Shown here: in pieces, positions 26,870-36,646 of the stretch
Numbering within the stretch: position 1 is the first letter of the stretch
Layout: each line of letters opens with the position of its first letter
Assembly (NCBI RefSeq): GCF_900963305.1
Contig: NC_042529.1
Location: 1,856,001 to 1,920,000 of the forward strand
Direction: 5' to 3'
Source: Echeneis naucrates
Taxonomy: Eukaryota > Chordata > Actinopteri > Carangiformes > Echeneidae
DNA length: 64,000 bases
Position numbers and translations under genes: made by a program
The notes under the pieces: model-generated
Seen by the model: the letters and a program-made list of their open reading frames with translations, nothing else
The model's database searches: none
Told to the model about the DNA's origin: nothing

Positions 26870-28056
26870 GTTAATGTGAGTGTGGTGTGTTTGTGCAGGC
26901 AGGTGGACTCAGTTATCTCACAGCTGCTTGATGTTGCTGTCGTCCATCTTTGAAGCCAGTTTGTTATTTCAGCTGAGTGTTGGCATGATGATGGTAAGAC
27001 ATCTGAACCTTCGGTGCTTCCACTCTTCAACTTTCATCACGTCGACGCGCTCGCTGCAAGAAATATCTAAAAACTCCTTCCCGCTGTTAATGCATGAAAA
27101 TGTTTCATGTTTTGAGCCGTTCATTTGTTGATCCAAATGCTGTACTGCTGACATCTGCTGGGCACAAAATTCACAGTCTTCATCGGTCTTCATGTTCCAA
27201 ATTCAACTTTATTTCACTTAAATCAAGTTGGAAAACTAAATTTCCTTCATTGAACAATAAACAGCAATAATAAAAGATAGATCCACAACATTTGGCACAA
27301 AAACATTATAAGCTCTTTTAATCTCGTAATTAAAAGGCAGTTGGATCAACTGTCACAGACTGTTACAATCAACACACAGTTAATTACAGTTAACATTGAG
27401 GGCGACCTGTATGAGCAGAAAAAACTTAACTTTAGGGGTCAGATATTCTCCTTTGACTTCCCAGAAATTCAATAATATTCACAGGAAAGTTCCTGGAAAT
27501 CACAATAACACCTGGTATCAATTAGAGGGAAAGTGAAGAGAGCGTTAGTTAAACCACAAATTATTTACTCATCATTTAAAGGATATTAAATGAGAGCTCA
27601 GCAGGTCTGAAGATGGTGCAAAATAAAATCCTCCTTGTGGAGTTAACAGAGATAAATGGAGAACTGTGATGCTTTTAGAAAAATGAGTTTCCTGGCCCGA
27701 AAGGTCGACTGTGACTGCTGAAAAACCGACATTACAGTCAATCATTACAGAACGAACCCAGGTGGAGTTCGCTCCCTCGTGTCAGTCAGTGCACTTCCTG
27801 TATGGGACATTTTCATTTCATAATTCACGGAAACGTAAAGGTGCACGGGACGGTCAGGTTGTGTCACACTTCTTCTACCCACTGAAGTGTGACTGCAGGT
27901 TCAAAGACACAGTTTCCATCAGTACTGCACAGATGAGAAGTTACTTTAACTGAGGTAAGGAGATTTTTTTTTTTTTTTTTAATATATAAATGGTCAAGGC
28001 ATATTCCAGGTGAGTTTCTGCCCTTCCCTGTGGGGGCCCCTCTCAGGGGGCCCCTC
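26870..28056. other. Gap between convergent prr15l and pnpo
   Basis: No coding exon. The part next to pnpo is probably its 3' UTR; a minus-strand AATAAA (plus TTTATT) at 27208-27213 is one candidate end. A T-run follows 27964. No known repeat family is recognised. Confidence 0.5.
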
Positions 28057-28059
28057 TCA
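28032..28059. repeat. 14-bp tandem duplication over the pnpo stop codon
   Basis: GGGGGCCCCTCTCA occurs twice head to tail (28032-28045 and 28046-28059) with no mismatch. The second copy holds the complement of the pnpo TGA stop codon. Confidence 0.85.
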
Positions 28060-30387
28060 AGGGGCCAGTCGCTGGTAAACCCAGCCGCCCTCAGCTTGAT
28101 GCTGAAACTCTTCCAGCTCCGACTCGCCATCCTTCGGTTTGGAGAAGACGATGCGGTCGTGCAGTCTGTTGGTCTGTCCCTGCCAGAACTCGATCAAATA
28201 AGGCCTCACGATGTAGCCGCCCCTGTTGGCGAAGCACGGAAGAGGTGGAGTTAAGGTTCTGGGTTCGAATCCCAAAGTCTGTGTCTCTCCCTGTCCTCGT
28301 CCTGCAGCCTGCTGCTCCCTTATCGCCATGATTCTGGACGACAGCATCAGCTCCATGAACTCCACGCAGCATCATGTTCCTGCCTACACCTGTTTTGAAT
28401 ATCTCCCTCCCTTGCTGTCATTCTCACACTACACGAGGTTTCTGCCTCTTAAAGGAAGTTTTTCTTGCCACTGTCACCAAGTGCTTGCTCATCGGGGGAT
28501 CTGTTGGGCCTCTTTAAATAATTTTATAAAGAGTTTGGTCTCGACCTGCTGTATATGTAAAGTGCCTTGATGTAACTTTGTTATGGTTTGGTGCTATAAA
28601 AAATAAATCTGATTTGATTTCATTTGAATCCTGAGACTGGGGCCGTTCTATTTAACAACACGCCCATATGTTGATGCTGTTTGGGTCACAATAGACTGAC
28701 GGGTCTGCAGAACGTTAGCTTAGCTTAGCATTGAGCATCACATCAGCCTACTGTGTGGTTAAAGCAGATGACCACAACATGCAGTTTGCTGCCTGTACAA
28801 AATAAAAGAGAAGACTGTGAACACAAACTGCTGTTGGAGTTGTTGTGAAAGTTGTGTTGAGATTCTCAGAAGTGAAATTAACACTTTAATCAACTGAATC
28901 TTGTTCACCTTCCTCCTGCAGAGAACAATTAGTGAAGTTTACCAGTAGTCGGGCATCGGCACGTCTGCTTCCTTGTATTTCTCCTCCAGTTCTGCATTTT
29001 TCTGCCTGAGATACTAAAAGAGAGGACACAGTGAAGACTGACTTATCAACCTGTGATGCATTACTGACTCGACGCAGCACAGTTTGGGTTCTTACGTCTC
29101 TGTTGGGAACAGGAGTGCTCTGTCGACTCACGACGGCCCCGATCTGGCTGCTCTTCGGTCGGGACTGGAAGTATTCACAGGAGGTCTGGTGGGGGATCCG
29201 CTCCACGTTGCCCTCAATGCGGATCTGGATGAAAACATTTTAATATAAAATCCACTAAATTGTTATAAGACAGACAGAAGCCGATAGGAAGGTGGAAATG
29301 ACTGCACCTGTCTGTTTAACGGTTCCCAGTAGAAGACCAGACATGCGTACGGATTGCTCCCCTGTGGACAAAACACAGATGAGATGGGCTGATGCTAAAA
29401 AGAGAAAGAGCAAACGAGCGGCTCGTCACTCACCAGCTCTGAACCCTTTCTGCTCTCATAGTTCGTAAAGAAGCGGAAACCTTCGTTGCTGTAACCTTTC
29501 AGGAGGACCATTCGGGCAGACGGGCGTCCGTCCCTGAGAAGACAAAGATGGAGAGAGTGAAGAATAAACTGTGAGAGAAGACAGAAATAAAAAAAAGTCA
29601 CCTACTTGGTGGCAGTGGCGATGCACATGGCGTTGGCCTCTCCGATTTCTGGGCACTTTGTGGCTTCGTCGAACCAGTTTCCAAACTGCTTGATTGGATC
29701 CAGGGACACAAGTTGACTCTCTTCAAAGCACTGAGGACAAAAATAACACATCCTGTGTGAATCCAAGAGGAAGAAGCTGATTTCTGTATGTTCAGGCCCC
29801 TCGTCAGCCTCATTTTCACATCCACTTTGGATCACTGTCACATTGTAGAGTCCAGCCTCTTCAGTTTCACTGACTGCAGGACATTTCTATCAGGATATTT
29901 AGTCGATTATTCCCACTCCCATAAAAAAGGAGAGTTCTTTTCTCTTGAATAATCAACTCAACATCAGCATCTGGGGTCTGAAAGAGCTTTATTTGAATGT
30001 GGCTGCGCAGTCCAGACAGTTGAACACGAAAACGCGGACCCCAGTTTCTGCAGCTGTGCAGCCAGCTGCAGAAACCGATCTGACCTTAACGCAGAACTCA
30101 TGTGCAGCATTTGCACACGAAACTCACCCAGCCGTGCAGATACAGGTCACAGTCACCTTGCAGACAACACAGATGGCTGGACTTTTGCTGCTCACCTCCT
30201 CGTCTCCTTTGTATTTCTTCCTCATGTCGCTCAGGTCCATTGTTGACCTGCAGGTCGTTGATTTCCTGCAGAAACGCGGTGAGAAGGCGCTTCGTTGGCC
30301 CGCAGTCCGGGACACAGCAGCTGGACGGAGATTTCTCCCAAAAAAAGTGACTAATCTGCAGAAATCCACACTGAGTTTGCGCCTCAT
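28057..30387 (-). CDS. pnpo: Pyridoxamine 5'-phosphate oxidase
   Basis: Seven exons: 30387-30196, 29730-29606, 29533-29434, 29361-29308, 29224-29096, 29013-28943 and 28222-28057; 278 residues (human 261). This FMN-dependent homodimer makes pyridoxal 5'-phosphate from pyridoxine or pyridoxamine phosphate in the vitamin B6 salvage pathway. Conserved blocks include [103 protein letters not shown] and the C-terminal RLAP. FMN and substrate residues ([23 protein letters not shown]) are all present. The N-terminal 50 residues are Arg/Ser-rich and nearly free of acid, like a mitochondrial presequence; an internal Met ([10 protein letters not shown]) aligns with human MDLGPMRKSY. The last intron holds a SINE-like repeat. 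Confidence 0.97.
28228..28625 (+). mobile_element. SINE-like interspersed repeat in pnpo intron 6
   Basis: The 3' portion (about 28378-28620) has the tail seen many times in teleost genomes: an AAGGAAGTTTTTCTTGCC block, CACCAAGTGCTTGCTCAT, GGGCCTCTTTAAATAATTTT, then TGTAAAGTGCCTTGATGTAA and TGGTTTGGTGCTATAAAAAA, ending in short GATTT-type repeats. A tRNA B-box-like GGTTCGAATCC lies at 28262-28272, and a weaker A-box-like TGGCGAAGCACGG starts 35 bases earlier, which is tRNA spacing. The name of the family and the 5' boundary are uncertain. It is opposite in orientation to pnpo and comes within a few bases of the exon 7 acceptor. Confidence 0.6.
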
Positions 30388-31049
30388 GCTTGTCAAACAG
30401 ACGCTGACGTAACCTTGCGTGCTCCGTGACGTAACAGATTTTGTAACAGGAGTGGGATGTGTTGTAAAACTTCATTACAATTCAACAAACTGGACCTTTT
30501 TTTAATGCATGATTTACAAAGCGCGTTTTATTCTGCTATAAATTTTAAATTAGGCTGTGGGAGGAAGAGGAGAGATAAAGCGGAAAAGCGGTGACGAAGC
30601 GATGATTAAAACAACACATCGATGCGCCATGCTGCATTCAGGGCACGTCAGTCATTAGGAGCAACACAGTGGGAAAGCCTTCAACAATTATAAATTATAC
30701 ATAAAATATCATCATTTCGCACGATTCATCTCAATATAAGTAATGATGAATTATGAATTTTAGAATTTTACTTAATTTAACCCACTTAACTCACAAAAAA
30801 GTCAGTTGTGACTCCTTTTTTTTTTTTACAAAGACAACAGTTAAATGTCATGTCAGCGGTTCAGTGGTGATTGAAAATATAAATCCCTAATGTGACCAAA
30901 TGTTATAATGATGATGATGATGAGTATTATTATTAGTAGTAGTAGTATTTCATTTTGGTTAATTAAATGGGTACTTTGCTTTTTACCGATGTGAATGAAG
31001 GCAGGCTTTCTAACAACGTCACTTCCGGAAAAACGGTTTCCTGTCGAAG
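30388..31049. promoter_or_regulatory. Shared intergenic promoter region of pnpo and mrpl10
   Basis: The two divergent start codons are about 660 bp apart. On the pnpo side TGACGT occurs twice, at 30405-30410 and 30427-30432, each within TGACGTAAC (CRE/ATF-like). On the mrpl10 side there is an ETS site CACTTCCGG (31020-31028) and a YY1 consensus AAGATGGCGGC (31047-31057) over the start codon. The centre is AT-rich and holds ATG/ATT/AGT trinucleotide repeats near 30910-30950, so these may be two separate promoters. Confidence 0.6.
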
Positions 31050-32952
31050 ATGGCGGCGACCTTGTGTGTGAAACTGCTGCCCAAACAGGGTAATTATTTA
31101 GACTTTAAACTGTATCACCGGCTTTATTTGTTCGTTTCCTATTTGTTTATTGTTTTGGAGCGGGTTGGCGGTTTGTGTCTGACTTCCTGGAGCTCGTTAA
31201 TGTTAGCTCGGTTCGGTTAATCCTCAGTTAGCACGGCTGTTAGCACGGCAGCTAACGGAGAGCGGAGCTGTGAGCGGGTCTCTCTCTGTCTTTCAGGATG
31301 GCTTCCTTTGACTCAGACGGTCCGACACGGCTCCAAGGCGGTGACCCGCCACAGGAAGCCGGTCCACATCATCAGGCAGAAGCTCCTGGCCGTTACAGAG
31401 TACATTCCTCCCACACGGGCCGTTCCTCCGGGCGCCTATCCGTCCAAACACGAAGAGCTCCAGCAGGTGACATCCATCACAGAGCAGCACAGTCTGAACA
31501 CCTGGTGCTAAAATAACCAACATCCATCTCCTGCTTCAACAGTTCTTCAACAGTTAACACTTCACAATTATTACATTTTCTCTCAGCTGCTTGTGTTTAC
31601 ATACAGTTTTAAAAGTTTCTCTTGTTTTTGTTGAATTTAAAGTTTAAAGATAAGTCACAAAAACAGATACACAATAATCCATTACATCCAATACATTATG
31701 GGTTATAATGTAATAATAATAATAATAATAATAATTGTTGCAGGATTTGGCATCACTGTGAGACAAACACTTGTCTTTTTGTCTGATCAGGAAACTGGTT
31801 TGATGCTTCTCATGAAGAGGGAGTTGACGAGCTTGTTTCAGGACTGTAAAATGGTCGCCGTGGTCCAGAATAACGGCAGCAAATCTGAAGACATGATGAA
31901 TCTCAAGCACCGACTCCATAAACATGGCATTTTGGTCAAGTTCTTCCCCAATCAGGTGGGTTAATGTTTGTATTTTTGTGACTGTTTGTTGTTGATTGTA
32001 ACAGTGAGTTTTTCATACAGGTAGTCTTTCTTCAGTTTTCTCAGGGGAAACTATTCCTGAGTGCTCTTTTGTTAACTGAACTCAGCACATCTGAGGAATG
32101 ATAGGAAATCTGAGAGGAGAGAATTGTGTAGCGATATAAAAGTAGAACACTAGATCATGGAAAGCGCCTTAAGGCCACTTGATGTCTTAACTTTTGTATT
32201 TTAAAAATATGAAACAATTTCTTGTTTAACATTTTTCAGCCACATTCATTTAACCTCCTCTGATATGGATATTTCACACAGTAGAGTTGTTAAGGGTTGA
32301 ACTTCTTATCTTCCTGTCAGTCTGTGAAACAGTGCATCATCTCTGAATGATGCTGCACAACTTTTTTTTAAGGGAATTTCAGCTTTAAGATCATTTGAAG
32401 TTAAACTCTTTATTCTTGCTCATTTCAGGTGATGAAGACGTTCCTTAAAGGCAGTATTTATTGCAACATGGCTCCCCTGTTCATCGGCCCAACGGTCCTG
32501 CTTGTTAGTAAAGATCCAAAGGTGAGGGAGCTGCTGATGACATTGAGGTCCAGCCCACAGATGACGCTCTTGGGTATGTTTGTCCTGCACACTTTGTTTG
32601 TTTAGTACATTTCACTGGGTGAGATGCAAAAGTTTGTATTTGATATCATAAAAGAAAAAGAGGCAACAAAACTTGACACTTCAGAAGCCTTTGACTGCAA
32701 CAGATTGCTCCTCTCTCAACAGGAGGCTGTGTAGAGAACACACTGCTGAGTGTGGAAGGGCTAGTGAGCTACTCCAAAATGCCATCACTCATTGTGGCCC
32801 AGGGTCAGCTGGTCAGTGGGCTGACGATGCTCACCTCCCACACTGCTTCCATGCTGCAGCATCACCCGGCTCACCTGTCGGCGCTGCTCCAGCAATACGT
32901 CAAACAGCAGAGCCCGGACAGCAAAGAGCATAAAGCCGAGGAGGCCACGTAG
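31050..32952 (+). CDS. mrpl10: Mitochondrial large ribosomal subunit protein uL10m
   Basis: Five exons: 31050-31089, 31297-31466, 31791-31955, 32429-32573 and 32723-32952; 249 residues (human 261). It is the mitochondrial L10 protein, which forms the base of the L7/L12 stalk in the large mitoribosomal subunit. The match to human is clear in [32 protein letters not shown], the exon 3 helix region [56 protein letters not shown] and [20 protein letters not shown]. The basic N-terminus with few acids ([13 protein letters not shown]) fits a mitochondrial targeting peptide. The start codon sits inside a YY1 site and just after an ETS site, both typical of this gene class. Poly(A) signals are near 33284 and 33316. 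Confidence 0.96.
31706..31734. repeat. (AAT)n microsatellite in mrpl10 intron 2
   Basis: About nine ATA/AAT units, ending some 57 bases before the exon 3 acceptor. Confidence 0.85.
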
Positions 32953-33283
32953 AGACACAGAGGAGGGTTCTGGGACTGTTTTGCCTTGTGGGTTTGCTGC
33001 TGCTTTGAACAACGAGGGGCTGCAGAGTCGGGGCACACTTTAGCATTTATTTTCATTTAGCAACGAGGTTCCGGGAGCGGTCCAGTTGGCACTACATTGG
33101 ACTAAATCTCCTCGTGTTTATCTGCCTGGAGGAGAACTGTACATTCACTGTAGTGACTGAAGGATTCTGCAGGCTTGACTGGTGTCAGTGCTCAACCTGT
33201 TGATGGAAGTCTTGGATGGTCGATGCTGCAAAATGCCATTGTTGCCCAAGATTTTACTTTATTTAAAGTTAATGTCGCATCTA

Positions 33284-33321
33284 AATAAATGTTGTCAACT
33301 CAATTGCTTCATCAGAATAAA
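33284..33321 (+). terminator. mrpl10: mrpl10 poly(A) signals
   Basis: AATAAA at 33284-33289 and 33316-33321, about 0.33 and 0.36 kb after the stop codon. Confidence 0.65.
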
Positions 33322-33329
33322 GTTTTTAC

Positions 33330-34919
33330 ATTCAAGAAGTTCCTCCCCCAGCCTCATGTTGGCGACAACAGCATTGCTGAAAAAAATCCCCTTTTTTAAA
33401 AACCTGATTCAGACGTAGTTAAATGCAGAATCTCTGTCTGATTCACAGCCGCAGGTTGAGTGGCTTCATTATTACACAACATAAGCGGCATCGTGAAAGC
33501 CACTCCAGCCAAAATAAACACGAGCGGTCACAGATCCTGATACGCTAATCTGCAGATTATGGCTGTTAATCTGGGTCAGTTAGTCTATTATGGCTTTTCT
33601 GGGTGAGACAGACATTACTCAGGCACTGAACCCAAAAGCACAGCCACTCTGCAAAAAGCAAGTGTCACCACTGCCTGAAAATAAAAAGGGGCAAAAAAAA
33701 GCTACACACATGAGAATAAAGTCTAATTTTATTTAACATTTTTTATCTGCATAAAGAAATAACTTGTTTGTTTGTGAATAATCTCTGATGAACAAAAAGA
33801 GCCCATAAAATAAACATAACACCTAAATGTCCCCTCAAAATACTCTGTCTAAAACACCCCCCCCCCCTTCCCTTCTCTTTGGCTTTAAAATGAGTAACGT
33901 GAGTGGAGGTCGGTTAGATTTACCCTCCACCATCACATCCCTGCTGGACTCTGTAATTCCAGCTAATGCGGATCAAGTCCAGGACACATTGAGCACAACG
34001 AGCAGCTCTCCTTGGATTTGGAGGGAGTCATCCAACAGAGAGACAGACAGACAGAGATGAGTGAGTATCTGTGGGTGAAACGTGTACTTTGACTTCCCCT
34101 TTTTTTCTCAACGGGGAAAACGTTTTGCTTGTCGAAATGTCGGTTTTGTCCAGGTTGTCGGCTCCAGTTGGATTTATCAGGTGAATCCGCAGCAGATGAT
34201 GAGAGTCGGCGCTGATTTTCAGGTAACAGCTTTCCTTGTTTGTTACATTGATTCAGAAAGCACCAAATGAAAACTTGAATGTTCGGATGAAAATACTAAA
34301 TATTGCACCAGAACAGCCAGTGTGATTTATAGAATCTGTATGTTGTCCAGTATTGTTTCTGTGTTGTTGGGTTTTTTTGGGAACATGTTAAATATATTCA
34401 AATAAAAAACAAAACAGTTGGATAAATGAGGTGAAGCTTTCTCTCGCTGTGATTTTTTTAATGGCTTTAGGTGAGAAGGACACGTGGGACATCAATAAGG
34501 AAGTAAAATCACTTTGCCTGCCTCCTCATTATGTAATGAGTGTGTTTCTCTGCCAACGATCACACTGTTGTATTATTTACATTCCCTTACATCTGATGTT
34601 TGATTATAAAGATACTGAGTCACTGTGCTTCTATTTAATAAGCCCCACTCCGTCAGTTTAACGTGTTTGTGCTGTAAATCAGAGTCACGTTCAGAAATAC
34701 GCTCATTCATAAATATTCCATCCTCCACTGATCTGATCCACATTTTACTGGCAGCAGTTTTTATTCCGCCAAATACAAAGAGATTATAATGGTCATAATC
34801 TCTGCATCTTAATCCTCCCCCCAGTTTGGAGGCCTCTGACTTGTTTTGTTGGATGTAATGAGTTCATGTTGTCGCTGATCTGTTCTGAGGAAACACTTTC
34901 AACCTTTTTTTGGTGTGTG

Positions 34920-34950
<31 letters not shown>

Positions 34951-36569
34951 TGTGCAAATCTGAAAACATCTCTTCGGGGTTTTGATGTCAAGAGACATGA
35001 AAACGCGTTTCTCTCTCTGCTCCTCCTTCAGTAAGTGAGCTCAGAAACCTGCAAATCCCTTCATCCTGTTTCCACCACATGCTCCCATCACTGAGGTCAG
35101 TTACTCTCATCCTCTGCTGGCCTTACGTAACAGCAAGCCCAGATTTAGGATGAAACATCTTTCACTTTGCATCCTTTCGATATTCTCTTTTCCTTCCTCG
35201 TCTTATTGTTGTGAGTGCTCTGATCCAGTGTGATTGCACTCCTCTGCCCGTCGTCCTGCTGTGACGCTGGTCAGTGGTCTTTGGCATCCCGCTGCTTCAG
35301 GCCCGACTGACGAGCTGCTATAAACATCCCTGAAAAACCAATTAAGCAGAAGTTGGTAATCCTCTCTCTGCAGGCGGTGCAGGCCACGCTGCCACACAGC
35401 AGCACAACCGAGGACTTCATGTTCGTGTTCAGTCTTTCCTTTAATTCTTTCATATCTATCTCTTGTTTTACTTTTTGCCCAGATTTGGTTCTGAAGTCAT
35501 CCTTATTATTTTAAATAGCATTATTATTGTTATTATGATTATTATTATGCTATTAATCGGATTTCAGCAGAAAAATGAAGGATGTTTTCATTTCAGACAG
35601 TCTGGTCCTAAAGGGGAGGGAACAAGGTCCCGGAGACATCTGTGTATTGCAGAGTAATTCTCTGACTTGTTCTAAAATTTTTGTTCCACGGCTGGATTGT
35701 GGCTCGTTATGGAACGCTGCTTCAAAAGGCCTTCAAAGGTTCACTTCCTGTTTTTACCTCGAGCAGATTCAGACTTTGACTTGTTCATTTGAAAATAAGC
35801 AGCAGTTTTTGCTGCTGTGTGAGTTTGGCTGGAGTTTTGTTTTTCTGAAGGCACTTTAAGATCCTGAGTGATCTGGATGAGGATCCAGGTCCAGGATATT
35901 CTGGACTGTAGGCTGCTTTTACGCCATCACAGGCTTGAACCCAGAGCTCAGCTCTCACCTCTGTTGGGTAACCGGATTACAGAGTCCGATCTCCTGCTCT
36001 GTCCAGCACTTTCACTCATCATACAAGTCTTCATAAAGGACACTATCAACCTCACTTTCAGAGCTGGACTCCCTGCTGGTGCATTTGAAAGTTTTCTGTT
36101 TTGTTTCCGTATCAAACTTAGATTGTAGGAAACAGCCAGATTCATGAAAAATCATTTATCAGAAGTAAACAGGTTTCATCTCATCAAATCTGACGATTTC
36201 CTGTATTTCTCAGCTTTTTATGACTGAGAAGTGAATCAGGTTGTTGAGAAAACAATCTTTGATTGAATTGATTCAACAGGACATTCTTGAAAATGCGTCT
36301 TTGCTACACACCTTCAGCTGCTGACAATGTCCATTCGTTATTATCTCACAATTATTTCTTCTAAATGACTCAGTTTTATTACTTAATCACATAACAACAG
36401 AAGTCTGAGATCTGTCAGTAAACTGTTAGACATGGTGATGCCTTTTTAGAATTTGGAACAGCAAAGAGGCTGTTTGATATCTGGGATTAATATTTCCGAC
36501 CGACTGATTGAGCCACTCGATCTGTTTTCTTCTGTCTCATCGTCGTCTCTTCTCGTCCTGTCGTTTCAG
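33330..36569. other. mrpl10-osbpl7 gap with a possible osbpl7 5' UTR exon
   Basis: No coding exon is seen. A stretch from about 33890 to 34058 ends in a possible donor (GAGATGA|GTGAGT) and could be a non-coding first exon of osbpl7; an acceptor (GTCGTTTCAG) at 36569 starts the first coding exon. A GT microsatellite plus T-run lies at 34913-34952. The rest is AT-rich with no recognised family. Confidence 0.4.
34913..34934. repeat. (GT)n microsatellite followed by poly(T)
   Basis: Eleven GT units followed directly by about 18 T residues. Confidence 0.85.
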
Positions 36570-36646
36570 ACGTCTTTCGGTTGAAGCAGATCTGACAGGA
36601 CCGGCCGATCGCACCGGTGCCACAAGCCTGAGGCCCGGTCTGGGAC

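Noticed and set aside
28262-28272. Functional tRNA gene at the GGTTCGAATCC box
   Set aside because: No acceptor stem or anticodon arm can be folded around it; the downstream sequence is a repeat tail.
33827-34270. Two short plus-strand frames before osbpl7
   Set aside because: No homology; the segment is more plausibly a non-coding first exon with its donor near 34058.
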